Shown here in pieces: positions 27,854-37,117 of a DNA stretch of 64,000 nt. Position numbers and translations under genes: made by a program. Positions within the stretch are counted from its first letter, which is position 1; each line of letters opens with the position of its first letter. The notes beneath the pieces were generated by a model that worked only from the letters and a program-made list of their open reading frames with translations, had not been told where the DNA came from and made no database searches. This DNA comes from an uncultured Alphaproteobacteria bacterium (GTDB taxonomy: Bacteria > Pseudomonadota > Alphaproteobacteria > HIMB59): NCBI GenBank assembly GCA_902610175.1, contig CACLUR010000001.1, forward strand, positions 62,001 to 126,000, written 5' to 3'.

Positions 27854-28760
27854 GAATAACAATTATAAGAATAATTTAATTTTTAAATTATTTCCACCTT
27901 TCACACATCCATACCTTGTTTTAGTTAGATTAGATAAACCTATTGGTTTTCTTTTACTTTTTTACCCAATTAGTTTCATTTTAGCATCCTCAACTGATGG
28001 TTTATCTAACAATATTTTAAATTTGTTTATAATTTTTTTTATAGGTGCAGTAGTTATGAGATCTGCTGGATGCATAGTAAATGATTTAATTGATAAAGAT
28101 ATTGATAAGAAAGTAAGTAGAACACAAAATAGAGCTTTAGCTTCATCACAAATAAGCGTAAAGAATTCACTCTTACTATTATTTTTTCTTCTAATAATTG
28201 GTTTAGTAATTTTATTACACTTAAATTATGAAGCTATTGTATTAGGGCTTGTTATCACACCTTTGATAATTTTATATCCTTTAGCAAAAAGATTTTTTTT
28301 CTTACCCCAATTAATTTTAGCTTTGACTTATAATTGGGGCTGTTTTATAGGCTGGGTGGCTATGGGCTCAGACGTACCCTTTTCATCTGTTCTAATTTTA
28401 TATGTGTCACTAATTTTTTGGACACTTACTTATGATACTATTTATGCTACTCAAGATGAAAAAGAAGACAAAGAATTGAAATTATACTCTAGCACATTAT
28501 TTTTTGGGGCTGGTAGAATGATCATTTTAAATTTAATGATTTTTTTTAAATATTTTTTATTGGCATTTTTTGGAAGTAGTTTGAATTTCAGTTTTTTATA
28601 CTATGTCTTATTGACAACAATTTTCTTAATAAACATTACAGACCTCAATGTTATGTGGAAAAATATACCTGAAAAGGCTAGCTCATACTTTAGTCGCAAT
28701 AACTATTACGGTATCAGCATACTTTTTAGTATAATAATAGGAAGTCACCTTAATGTCTGA
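27852..28760 (+). CDS. ubiA: 4-hydroxybenzoate polyprenyltransferase
   Basis: UbiA joins a polyprenyl chain to 4-hydroxybenzoate, the first membrane step of ubiquinone synthesis. The 302-residue protein has about eight to nine membrane helices, the N-terminal RLDKPIGFLLLFYP, the first Asp-rich motif NDLIDKDIDKKVSRTQNRALAS and the second region YDTIYATQDEKEDKEL. Another ubiquinone gene (coq7) is at 50455. It is followed by msbA with an eight-base overlap. Its start codon shares CATG (27851-27854) with rsmE, so any promoter must lie inside rsmE. Confidence 0.95.
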   Translation: MNNNYKNNLIFKLFPPFTHPYLVLVRLDKPIGFLLLFYPISFILASSTDGLSNNILNLFIIFFIGAVVMRSAGCIVNDLIDKDIDKKVSRTQNRALASSQISVKNSLLLLFFLLIIGLVILLHLNYEAIVLGLVITPLIILYPLAKRFFFLPQLILALTYNWGCFIGWVAMGSDVPFSSVLILYVSLIFWTLTYDTIYATQDEKEDKELKLYSSTLFFGAGRMIILNLMIFFKYFLLAFFGSSLNFSFLYYVLLTTIFLINITDLNVMWKNIPEKASSYFSRNNYYGISILFSIIIGSHLNV

Positions 28761-30480
28761 GTCTAAAGAACATTTTATAAGAATTTCCAAATTATTTCTT
28801 AAATTTAAATTAAGAATGTTTGTTGCTATTTTATGTATGATTATTGCTGCTTTATGCACAGGCTTTCATGCATGGTTGGTTAAACCAGCTCTTGACAATG
28901 TTTTGATTAATGCTGACAGGTTTTATTTATATTTTATACCCATTGCTATTTTAATTACTGGGATAATAAAAGGATTAGTTACTTATATCCAGATTACTTC
29001 TTTACAATTTATGAGTCATAGGATTATTGAAAAACTCAGACGTGATGTTTTTAAAAATATAATAAACGTGCATTATGGGTTTTTTGTTAAGAATAAAATA
29101 GGATCATTGATTACAAGAATTACTTCAGATACTTATTACCTTAGTGGGGCGATGGCTAACACATATACTGCATTAATAAAAGATTCTTTAACTTTAACTG
29201 TTTTAATAGGAAATATGTTTTATCAAAATTGGAAATTAGCATGCATTTCTATAGTAATTTTTCCATTGGCTATTGTTCCAATAAGAGTTTTAGGTAAAAA
29301 AATTAGAAGAGTCACAAAAAACTTACAAGAACAAGTTGGAACTTTAGCTTCAAATTTAGAAGAGGTCTTTAGAGGAATCAAAAATGTAAAATCTTTCAAT
29401 GCAGAAAATTTTGAAATCAAAAGAGTTAATAAAGAAATTGAGCAAGCTAGAGAATTGAATTTTAAACAGGAAAAAATTACTGCTAGATCCAGACCTTTTA
29501 CGGAAACATTGGGATCAATGGCAGCTGGTTTAGCAATATTTGGTGGGGGTATTTTTGTAATTAACGAGAATATGACAGCTGGGCAATTAATGAGTTTTTT
29601 AGTGAGTCTCATGTTAGCTTATGCACCACTTAAAAACCTAATAAATGTCAATGTTTTACTTCAAAGTGGTCTTGGTGCTGCCTCCAGAATATTTGAATTT
29701 ATAGATTTTAAAAACGAAACAATTGGAGGATCTAAGATAATAAAAAATTTCAAGACTTTGAGTTTTAAAGAGGTTTTTTTTAAATACGAAAATACAAATA
29801 AAAATATAATTAACCGAGTTAATTTTAACCTCAAAGCAGGGAAAAAAGTTGCATTTGTGGGACCCTCTGGAGGAGGTAAATCAACACTTATGGCTTTATT
29901 TTTGAGATTATTTGATATCACTAAAGGTGACATAACAATAAATGAAATTGATATAAAAAAATTAAAATTAAATAGTCTCAGAAATATATTTAGCCTAGTC
30001 AGCCAAGATACAGTTTTGTTTGATGGTACTATTTCAGAAAATATAAAATATAATTCTGGTCACAATAAATCAAATATAATTCATTTTGCTAATATTGCTT
30101 GTGTGAATGATTTTGCAAATAAACTACCTTTAAAATTAGATACTAAAATTGGAGAAAATGGAATTAAATTATCTGGTGGGCAAAGGCAAAGAATTTCAAT
30201 AGCGAGAGCTCTTGCTCAAAAAAGCCCTGTTGTATTATTAGATGAACCAACTTCAAATTTAGATCTTAAAACAGAGTCTAAGCTTTTCAATAATTTGTAT
30301 CATTTGCCTAAAATTACAATGATCGTAGTTGCACATAGATTAAGTACAATAAAAAATTTTGATGAAATTTACTATTTAGAAAATGGTGAGGTTGTTGAGA
30401 AGGGAACTCATAAAACCTTAATGGCAAAGAAAAAACATTATTATAATCTTTATCAAAGACAAATTAAAAGAAATGCTTAA
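28753..30480 (+). CDS. msbA: Lipid A flippase-type ABC transporter (MsbA-like)
   Basis: A 575-residue fusion of six transmembrane helices (about 15-310) and one ATPase domain. The ATPase shows Walker A GPSGGGKST, Q-loop in SLVSQDTVLF, signature LSGGQRQRISIARAL, Walker B VVLLDEPTSNLD and the H-loop VVAHRLST. In context (followed by DUF374, waaA, lpxK and lpxL) the substrate is most likely lipid A-core flipped across the inner membrane, although exporters of this type are hard to separate by sequence. It overlaps both neighbours by eight bases. Confidence 0.9.
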   Translation: MSESKEHFIRISKLFLKFKLRMFVAILCMIIAALCTGFHAWLVKPALDNVLINADRFYLYFIPIAILITGIIKGLVTYIQITSLQFMSHRIIEKLRRDVFKNIINVHYGFFVKNKIGSLITRITSDTYYLSGAMANTYTALIKDSLTLTVLIGNMFYQNWKLACISIVIFPLAIVPIRVLGKKIRRVTKNLQEQVGTLASNLEEVFRGIKNVKSFNAENFEIKRVNKEIEQARELNFKQEKITARSRPFTETLGSMAAGLAIFGGGIFVINENMTAGQLMSFLVSLMLAYAPLKNLINVNVLLQSGLGAASRIFEFIDFKNETIGGSKIIKNFKTLSFKEVFFKYENTNKNIINRVNFNLKAGKKVAFVGPSGGGKSTLMALFLRLFDITKGDITINEIDIKKLKLNSLRNIFSLVSQDTVLFDGTISENIKYNSGHNKSNIIHFANIACVNDFANKLPLKLDTKIGENGIKLSGGQRQRISIARALAQKSPVVLLDEPTSNLDLKTESKLFNNLYHLPKITMIVVAHRLSTIKNFDEIYYLENGEVVEKGTHKTLMAKKKHYYNLYQRQIKRNA

Positions 30481-31123
30481 AAAATTATCTAAGAATAAAT
30501 TCTTTAAGATTATTTTTGTAAATTTAATTTATTTATCATTATCACTTATAAAAAAAACAAGTAATTGGTCAGGTGTAAACGAAGAAGTCATAGAAAAACA
30601 ATTACAAGATAATAAATCAATCATTGTACTTATTTGGCATAATCAACTTATGGGTTCTACATTTAGTTGGAAATTTAAACCAAAATTAAGACCCGTTGCA
30701 ACATCTCACAGAGATGGTCAAATAAGCACTTTAGTTCAAAGAAAATTTGGTTTAGATCCTCTTTTACGAGAAAAAGATAAACCAACCGTCCTAATAAAAG
30801 AAATCACTTTAGCCGTAGAAAAAGGAGAGTGCATTTATATCACACCAGATGCACCTCATGGACCTCCTTATGAAATTAACACTAATATTTACAAATTAGC
30901 TAAAAAGTTTGATTTAAAGATCGCTCTGCTAACTTTTAAAACCAATCGTTTTTTTCGTCTTAATAATTGGGATAAATTAAAAATACCATTACCTTTCAGT
31001 AAAGGTATTTTTTTTTGGGATAAAGAAATAATAAACCCAAGTCAGTTCGACGAAAATTCATTTAATAAATACATAATAGACAATTTGAATAAAAATTTAA
31101 AAATAATTGATGCTCATTTTTAG
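30473..31123 (+). CDS. DUF374 lysophospholipid-acyltransferase-like protein
   Basis: The 216-residue protein matches DUF374, a branch of the LPLAT acyltransferases found beside Kdo transferase genes. Conserved segments are LIWHNQLMG (in the position of the HX4D catalytic motif), ATSHRDGQI, ITPDAPHGPPY and PLPFSKGIFFW. The usual acyl-transfer Asp of HX4D is not evident in WHNQLMG, while HRDGQI gives a H-x-D pair. A role in lipid A or LPS acylation is suggested by its place between msbA and waaA. A terminator-like hairpin lies in its 3' third. Confidence 0.88.
   Translation: MLKKLSKNKFFKIIFVNLIYLSLSLIKKTSNWSGVNEEVIEKQLQDNKSIIVLIWHNQLMGSTFSWKFKPKLRPVATSHRDGQISTLVQRKFGLDPLLREKDKPTVLIKEITLAVEKGECIYITPDAPHGPPYEINTNIYKLAKKFDLKIALLTFKTNRFFRLNNWDKLKIPLPFSKGIFFWDKEIINPSQFDENSFNKYIIDNLNKNLKIIDAHF
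30990..31016 (+). terminator. Terminator-like hairpin inside the DUF374 gene
   Basis: TACCTTT (30990-30996), a four-base loop CAGT and AAAGGTA (31001-31007) form a perfect 7-bp stem followed by nine T residues (31008-31016). This is the form of an intrinsic terminator, but the stem is AT-rich and weak and lies in the conserved coding segment PFSKGIFF. It could cause partial termination before waaA, or be coincidence. Confidence 0.3.
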
Positions 31124-32270
31124 TTATAGATTATTACAACTTGTGCTTTTTCCAGTGATTTTAATGATTGGTTTAATTAGAATATTTAATAAAAAAGAAA
31201 CCTTTTTTTCATATAAACAAAAAATATTCGCAAACCATAATTACAAGCAAATCAGACAAAGAGATTTTTTAATTCATTTTGCCAGCATAGGCGAATTGAA
31301 TTCTATTAAATTCTTAGTGGATACTCTCAATAATAAAAAAATTGTTTTATCATGTTCTACATTGTCATCTTTTGAATTGTCAAAAAAATTATACCCCAAC
31401 ATTATTAGTATATTTCTTCCTTTAGATTTTTTTTGGAATGTAAATAATTTCTTATCAAAAACAAATTTTAAAAAAATTTTATGGATTGACTCAGAAATTT
31501 GGCCTAATTGGCTAATGATTTCAAAAAAGAAAAATTTAAAAAATATTTTAGTAAATGGAAGAGTATCGGATACAAGTTATGTCAGATGGTCAAAATATCC
31601 AAATTTAATTAAAATAATTGGAGAACAATACGATTTAATTTTTGCACAAAGTAAAAAGGATCAAGCGAACATAAATAATTTATTCGGTAAAAAAGTTTAT
31701 TTTTTTGGGAACTTGAAATTTAATATTAATCCAAATATACCAGACTCAAAAAAAAAGATTGTTTGTTTTGCAAGTATTCACTTAAATGAATATGATAAAG
31801 TTATACATATAATAAAAAGATTAAATGTAAGTGAGATATTTGAAATAATTATCATACCGCGTCATATTCAATTCTCTAATAATTTAAGTGAAAAAATTAT
31901 TTCTGAAAATTTAGAAAAAATCACAGTGCATAATAAATTTGGGGATATTATGTCAATTTTTGAGCGCTCAAAAATAGTATTTATGGGTGGTTCTCTTATT
32001 AAACATGGCGGACAGAATCCTTTAGAACCTGTTTCAAGAGGTTGCTTTGTGCTTTCAGGAGATTTTAATAAAAATTTTGAGGAAATTTATCTTGATCTCG
32101 AAAAACTTAACCTTTGCAAAACAATGAATAGTGATAATTTAGAAGATATAAGTAATGAAATTAACAGACAAATAGATGAAGAATTTCATCATGTTAAGGA
32201 AATTGAAAATTTTATTAATACTAACAAAAATAGTTTGAAAAATATTACTGAGATTATTAATAAATGTTAA
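31110..32270 (+). CDS. waaA: 3-deoxy-D-manno-octulosonic acid (Kdo) transferase
   Basis: WaaA (KdtA, family GT30) adds Kdo residues from CMP-Kdo to lipid IVA. The 386-residue protein has an N-terminal membrane anchor, the SIGELNS segment with acceptor-side Glu, WIDSEIWPNWL, VNGRVSD and, in the C-terminal domain, MGGSLIKHGGQNPLEP, the donor-binding signature. ATG 31110 is preferred over TTG 31107. It overlaps the DUF374 gene by 14 bases and lpxK by seven. Number of Kdo units added cannot be told from sequence. Confidence 0.94.
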   Translation: MLIFSYRLLQLVLFPVILMIGLIRIFNKKETFFSYKQKIFANHNYKQIRQRDFLIHFASIGELNSIKFLVDTLNNKKIVLSCSTLSSFELSKKLYPNIISIFLPLDFFWNVNNFLSKTNFKKILWIDSEIWPNWLMISKKKNLKNILVNGRVSDTSYVRWSKYPNLIKIIGEQYDLIFAQSKKDQANINNLFGKKVYFFGNLKFNINPNIPDSKKKIVCFASIHLNEYDKVIHIIKRLNVSEIFEIIIIPRHIQFSNNLSEKIISENLEKITVHNKFGDIMSIFERSKIVFMGGSLIKHGGQNPLEPVSRGCFVLSGDFNKNFEEIYLDLEKLNLCKTMNSDNLEDISNEINRQIDEEFHHVKEIENFINTNKNSLKNITEIINKC

Positions 32271-33229
32271 AAGCTCCAAAATTTTGGTATCAAAAAACAA
32301 TTTCTTTAAACGCACTTCTTCTCTCTCCTTTATCAATAATTTGGTCTGTAGGAAATTTAATCAAAAGAAAACTATCAAAAGTTCAAAAAATTGACTTACC
32401 AGTGATAGCAGTTGGAAGTGCTATAATTGGTGGTTCAGGCAAAACACCCTCAGTCTTGTACATCTGTAGAGAATTACAGAAAATGGGATACATACCTCAT
32501 ATTATCTCAAGAGGTTATGGTGGGTCTACTACACTAAACGAAGTTATAAAAGTAAAACCTCATATGGATTTTAATTTTGTAGGAGATGAGGCTTTAATGA
32601 TGTCAAATTATTTTACAACATGGGTTAGTAAAAATAAATTTCACGCAATGATTTCAGCAAAGGAAGATGGTGCAAATATACTTGTACTAGACGATGCACT
32701 TCAATCTTACAATGTATATAAAAATATATCGATTTATGTTTACGACTCTATCCAATCATTTGGTAATAGGCTTTTAGTTCCCTCTGGACCACTAAGAGAG
32801 TCAGTAAAAAATGCAATTAGAAAATCACAAATATTTTTTTTAATTAATACAGAAGAATGTAATGATTTAAATGATAGTCACTTTAAGCATATTTTGAAAT
32901 ATAAAATAGAAATCAATCCAGATTTTAAAGAAAAAAAATTAATTGCTTTTGCAGGTCTGGGTTTTAATAAAAAATTTTTTGACCAATTAAAATCCGAAAA
33001 TTTAAATTTAGTATTAACAAAAGAGTTTCCTGATCATCATCAATATACTGTCGATGATATATTTTTATTACTTGATCAAGCAAATAAAAATGATGCTTTT
33101 TTAATAACAACAGAGAAAGATCATGTAAGGATACCTAATGAATTTAAAAGCTCTGTTGGAATTATACATGGAGAAATAGTATCTGATAACAATCTAGGAT
33201 TTACTACGGAAATTGAAAAATATATTTAA
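32264..33229 (+). CDS. lpxK: Tetraacyldisaccharide 4'-kinase
   Basis: LpxK phosphorylates the 4' position of the lipid A disaccharide. The 321-residue protein has an N-terminal membrane-associated helix, the P-loop IGGSGKTPSV, the HIISRGYGG motif, GDEALM and the catalytic-region DDALQS (normally DDGLQ). The C-terminal half contains FAGLGFNKKFFDQLK and TTEKDHVRIP, both typical. It overlaps waaA by seven bases and lpxL by 17. Confidence 0.95.
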   Translation: MLKAPKFWYQKTISLNALLLSPLSIIWSVGNLIKRKLSKVQKIDLPVIAVGSAIIGGSGKTPSVLYICRELQKMGYIPHIISRGYGGSTTLNEVIKVKPHMDFNFVGDEALMMSNYFTTWVSKNKFHAMISAKEDGANILVLDDALQSYNVYKNISIYVYDSIQSFGNRLLVPSGPLRESVKNAIRKSQIFFLINTEECNDLNDSHFKHILKYKIEINPDFKEKKLIAFAGLGFNKKFFDQLKSENLNLVLTKEFPDHHQYTVDDIFLLLDQANKNDAFLITTEKDHVRIPNEFKSSVGIIHGEIVSDNNLGFTTEIEKYI

Positions 33230-34076
33230 AGTTTTTAGAAATAATATTGAGTTTATATTTTTTATTATACTTAAAAATATATTAGGATTATTTAGTTTTA
33301 ATTTTGCCTCAAATGTTGGAGGAATTTTAGTTGGTTTTTTTGGAAAATTTACAAAATATGAACAAATCATAAAAAATAATTTGAAAGTATTAAACCTTAA
33401 TGATGAAAAGAGTTCAAGATTAACAAAGGAAAATTTAAAAGAGACAGGTAAAGTTTTTTTTGAATTTTTTAACTTAAACAAATTTGATTGGAAAAATATA
33501 GATTTTGATAATACTTATATCATCGACGAGATAAAATCTCACAAAGGTCCTAAAATCTTTATATCAGCACATATTGGGAATTGGGAGCTAACAAGAAATT
33601 TCATTTTGCGTCATGGTTTCACATTACATTCAGTTTATAGACACGCAAATAATGAGAAAATCGATAACTACATTCAGAAAAATAGAATGAAAAATAATGC
33701 TTTTTTTTATAAAAAAGGCTCTGAGAGTGCTAAATCCATGATTAAGGCCCTTAAACAAAATGAAGACTTAGCTCTTCTAATTGACCAAAGAGATAGTAGT
33801 GGTTTAGAAATAGTTTTTTTTGGAAAGAAAGTACTTGCAACAGATGGTTTTGCTAATTTGGCAATTAAATACAAAACAATGATATGTCCAGTATACTCCA
33901 TCAGAAATCAAAATAACAAATTTCAAATAATTTTTGAAAAACCTTTACGTTATGAAGAATATAAAAAGTATGATGTAAAAGGCCTAGTTGAGATGATTCA
34001 CAAAAAATATTTTGAAAAATGGATTAGACACTCTCCATCACAATGGTTATGGGTACATAAAAGATGGAAATTATAA
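33213..34076 (+). CDS. lpxL: Lipid A biosynthesis acyltransferase (LpxL/HtrB family)
   Basis: A 287-residue membrane-anchored late acyltransferase that adds a secondary acyl chain to Kdo-lipid A. The region FISAHIGNWELTRNF carries the HX4E-type catalytic motif (H-IGNW-E), followed by VYRHANN, LALLIDQRDSSG and FFGKKVLATDGFANLA. Start is TTG within the last codons of lpxK. It ends the lipid A operon, and its stop overlaps the stop region of convergent xseA by six bases. Only one LpxL-type gene is in this window. Confidence 0.92.
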   Translation: MKNIFKVFRNNIEFIFFIILKNILGLFSFNFASNVGGILVGFFGKFTKYEQIIKNNLKVLNLNDEKSSRLTKENLKETGKVFFEFFNLNKFDWKNIDFDNTYIIDEIKSHKGPKIFISAHIGNWELTRNFILRHGFTLHSVYRHANNEKIDNYIQKNRMKNNAFFYKKGSESAKSMIKALKQNEDLALLIDQRDSSGLEIVFFGKKVLATDGFANLAIKYKTMICPVYSIRNQNNKFQIIFEKPLRYEEYKKYDVKGLVEMIHKKYFEKWIRHSPSQWLWVHKRWKL

Positions 34077-35408
34077 TTTTTTTTTGACACTTATTACACC
34101 ATCTTTCAAAGTAACATCAAAATTATTTAATTTTTTTAAAGTTTTTATACTTTTAATAATTTGATTTTCTTGTTTCAATATTGCATACCCTTTTTTTAAG
34201 TTTTTTTCAATTGAAGAAGTATTAAGTATCTTATTAAGCAAATATAATTTTTGAGAAAAATTCTTAAATTTATTTAAAATTAAAGTTTTGTTATTTTTAT
34301 TTATGTATCCAATCTTGCTTTGTATTTCTAATATTTTTTGCTTTGGGCTATTGTCTTGTAATCTAATCAATATATTGTTAAAGAAATTTGATTTATCGTA
34401 GAAGGAGTCATTAATTATTTTTAAATTCTCACTGTTTATTTTACTTAATTTGTTCTCAACATCCTTGATTGAATTTGAAAAATAATTTACAGAATTTTTG
34501 AATCTCAATAATAGTTGTTCTATTGATAAATATTTTAGTTCGATAGATTGATTTAGTTTTACTTGTAAATCCTGAATTTGATTTAATAAATAATTTTTAT
34601 CGGGAACTGCAATTTCAGCTGCTGCAGTAGGTGTTGGTGCACGCAAATCTGAGACATAATCTAACAAGGTATAGTCAGTATCATGACCAATAGCTGAAAT
34701 ATTAGGAATTTTTAATTTAAAAACTCTTTTTATTAAATCGGGTTCGTTAAAAGGCATTAACTCCTCCAAAGAGCCTCCACCTCTAGCAAATATGATTAAA
34801 TCTGGCTTTAAAAAGTCTTTTGATTCATGATTTTCAATAAGATCTAAAAAATCTATAATTTCAATATGGGAATTTTTACCTTGAACAGAAATAGGGAAAA
34901 CCTTTATTTGAGTAACTGGAAATCTCTCAGAAATTCTATGAATTATATCATGAATTACTGAACCAGAGGATGATGTTAACACACCAATAGATTTTGGATA
35001 CTTAGGTAATTTTTTTTTCTTATCATCATCAAACAAACCCAGCAAAGATAATTCTTTTTTCCTGTCTTCAATAAGCTTTAAAATTGATCCTGTGCCACTA
35101 TATTCAACCTGATCAATAATGAGTTGGTAAACAGATCTCCCGAATTTAGAATAAGATGTGATCCTCCCATAAAAATTGTATTCTGTTCCCTCTTCAATTT
35201 GAACTTGCAAATTTTCATAGCTTCCTTTCCAGCATATGCAAGATATGACCTCATCGTCTTCTTTAATTGAAAAGTATACGTGTCCAGAACTAGCTATAGT
35301 TATTGATCCTGTCTCTCCAACTAACTTCAAATAAGAATAGTTTTCCTCCAATAAATCTTTTATTGACTTATTCAGTTGTGATACAGTGTACTCAGGAATA
35401 TTGTTCAC
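34071..35408 (-). CDS. xseA: Exodeoxyribonuclease VII large subunit
   Basis: XseA with XseB degrades single-stranded DNA. The product is 445 residues from the GTG at 35408, which gives the family-typical start (NNIPEYTVSQLNKSIKDLLEE). The frame is open further upstream to 35555, but that extension would run through purD and has no family likeness. An N-terminal OB-fold (about 10-110: GSITIASSGHVYFSIKEDD) is followed by the catalytic core with SIGVLTSSSGSVIHDI, ARGGGSLEELMPFNEPD and SAIGHDTDYTLLDYVSDLRAPTP segments, then a coiled-coil C-terminus. No xseB was seen in the window. Confidence 0.93.
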   Translation of the reverse strand: MNNIPEYTVSQLNKSIKDLLEENYSYLKLVGETGSITIASSGHVYFSIKEDDEVISCICWKGSYENLQVQIEEGTEYNFYGRITSYSKFGRSVYQLIIDQVEYSGTGSILKLIEDRKKELSLLGLFDDDKKKKLPKYPKSIGVLTSSSGSVIHDIIHRISERFPVTQIKVFPISVQGKNSHIEIIDFLDLIENHESKDFLKPDLIIFARGGGSLEELMPFNEPDLIKRVFKLKIPNISAIGHDTDYTLLDYVSDLRAPTPTAAAEIAVPDKNYLLNQIQDLQVKLNQSIELKYLSIEQLLLRFKNSVNYFSNSIKDVENKLSKINSENLKIINDSFYDKSNFFNNILIRLQDNSPKQKILEIQSKIGYINKNNKTLILNKFKNFSQKLYLLNKILNTSSIEKNLKKGYAILKQENQIIKSIKTLKKLNNFDVTLKDGVISVKKKL

Positions 35409-35438
35409 AAAATAAATATACTTTATTATGTTATATAA

Positions 35439-36701
35439 ATGAATGTCATAGTTGTAGGATCTGGTGCCCGAGAACATGCTTTGTGTAGAATTCTTCATAA
35501 GTCCTATCTTTGTGAAAAAGTATTTTGTTTTCCTGGAAATTATGGAATTAGTCAAATTGCGGAGTGTAAAGATATCTCAACCAAAGAGGATATTGTTGAG
35601 GAATGTATAAATATTAATCCAGACCTCGTTGTTGTAGGTCCGGAAAACTATTTATCAGAAAATCTTGCGGGAGAACTTAGAAATAAGGGTTTAAATGTTT
35701 TTGGGCCTGACTCTGAGGGCGCAAAACTTGAATCTTCCAAGGAGTTCATGAAAGAATTTTGTCAATCTCACAATATCCCAACTGCAAAGTCTCAAACTTT
35801 TGTTGATTTTGATGAAGCAAAAGACTATCTCGAGAGCTTTAATGGGCCCATAGTTGTAAAATATGATGGATTAGCTGCTGGTAAAGGAGTATTTGTATGC
35901 ACAAATACAAATGAAGCAATAGAGGCTTGTGAAAGGATATTTATAAAAAAAGAATTTAACCAAGAAAGCAATAAAGTTGTTATTGAGGAATTCATTGAGG
36001 GAAAAGAATTGAGTTTTTTTACAATTACTGATGGTAATGAATATTTAAATATTGGTTCCGCCCAAGACTATAAAAGAGTTGGAAATAATGATACTGGACC
36101 TAATACTGGAGGAATGGGTACTATCAGCCCTGCCCCTATTTTAGATAATAATCTAGATATGATAATTCAGGATCAAATAGTAAAAAAAACTATAGAGGGT
36201 TTAAAGCACGACAACATATCATTTCAAGGTGTTATATTTTTTGGGATAATCGTTAATGAACACAATCAACCATATTTATTAGAATACAATACAAGATTTG
36301 GAGATCCTGAAATTCAAAGTATTTCTCTTAGGATAAAGTCGGATTTTTTATCTTTACTTCATTCAACTGCTACAAAAAATTTAAAATATGCTAATATTGA
36401 ATTGTTTGAAAATAAAAAATCAATTTGTTTAATTTTAGCAACGAAAGGATATCCTGGGGATTATCCTAAAAATACTGAAATAAGAAATTTAAGTGAATTA
36501 AAAAATAATGATGAATTTTATATTTTTCATGCGGCAACTAAATTAATTAATAACAAAGTCTTTTCTAATGGAGGTAGAGTTCTATCAATCGTTGTACGTG
36601 GGGATAATTATCTTGAATGTAGAAATAAAGTATATGAAATAGCAAACATTATCGAATGGCCTGAAAAATATTACAGATCTGATATTGGTGCTAATGTTTA
36701 G
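35439..36701 (+). CDS. purD: Phosphoribosylamine-glycine ligase
   Basis: PurD makes glycinamide ribonucleotide in the second step of purine synthesis. The 420-residue protein begins MNVIVVGSGAREHAL, followed by VVGPENYLSENLAGELR and an ATP-grasp domain with VVKYDGLAAGKGV, EEFIEGKELSFF, GPNTGGMGTISP and EYNTRFGDPEIQ. It diverges from xseA with about 30 bases between start codons. Its stop overlaps the tadA 3' end by 11 bases. No other purine genes are adjacent. Confidence 0.97.
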   Translation: MNVIVVGSGAREHALCRILHKSYLCEKVFCFPGNYGISQIAECKDISTKEDIVEECININPDLVVVGPENYLSENLAGELRNKGLNVFGPDSEGAKLESSKEFMKEFCQSHNIPTAKSQTFVDFDEAKDYLESFNGPIVVKYDGLAAGKGVFVCTNTNEAIEACERIFIKKEFNQESNKVVIEEFIEGKELSFFTITDGNEYLNIGSAQDYKRVGNNDTGPNTGGMGTISPAPILDNNLDMIIQDQIVKKTIEGLKHDNISFQGVIFFGIIVNEHNQPYLLEYNTRFGDPEIQSISLRIKSDFLSLLHSTATKNLKYANIELFENKKSICLILATKGYPGDYPKNTEIRNLSELKNNDEFYIFHAATKLINNKVFSNGGRVLSIVVRGDNYLECRNKVYEIANIIEWPEKYYRSDIGANV

Positions 36702-37116
36702 TTCTTTTATTTTTAAAAAATTTTTTTATTAAATTTTCTTCATTATTTTTAATTAATTTATACTTTACCTTCGATATAGTTTTTCTACTGGGATTTTCAT
36801 TTTTAAATAAATAATAAACCTCAGATAGTCTTGAGGATTTTATAACCTCTTTGCACATATGACATGGTTCTAAATAAGATATCATTATGAGACCATCTAA
36901 TCTCTTCTGATTTAATTTTTTACATGCCTTTCTTATACATAAAATCTCTGCATGTGCTGTTGGATCATTTGATGCAATTTCTTGATTGAAAGATCTAGCA
37001 ATAATTATCTCGTCGATCGGGTCGACTATTACGGATGCTATAGGAATCTCACCTTTTTTCATAGCTAATTTACATTGCCTAAGTACAATACGTATAAAAT
37101 TTGTTAGGTTGTTCAT
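36691..37116 (-). CDS. tadA: tRNA adenosine deaminase-like protein
   Basis: A zinc-dependent deaminase of the TadA family, which converts A34 to inosine in tRNA-Arg. The 141-residue protein (ATG 37116) has the HAE motif in PTAHAEILCI and the PCxxC motif in EPCHMCKEVI (PCHMC instead of the common PCPMC). In Alphaproteobacteria a deaminase gene lies next to an RsuA/RluB-type pseudouridine synthase and rsmD, as here with one gene inserted. ATG 37137 is an alternative start but would overlap the divergent gene. A role on free nucleosides cannot be excluded. Confidence 0.85.
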   Translation of the reverse strand: MNNLTNFIRIVLRQCKLAMKKGEIPIASVIVDPIDEIIIARSFNQEIASNDPTAHAEILCIRKACKKLNQKRLDGLIMISYLEPCHMCKEVIKSSRLSEVYYLFKNENPSRKTISKVKYKLIKNNEENLIKKFFKNKRTKH

Positions 37117-37117
37117 T

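Noticed and set aside
29223-29612. 129-codon reverse ORF inside msbA
   Set aside because: Shadow frame of the transmembrane region; no independent evidence.
35409-35555. Longer xseA start with residues MTNSIISRK...
   Set aside because: It runs antisense through purD and has no family likeness; GTG 35408 gives the normal XseA N-terminus.
36986-37117. Upstream extension of the C26 amidase
   Set aside because: Antisense to tadA and outside the family N-terminus; ATG 37118 fits.
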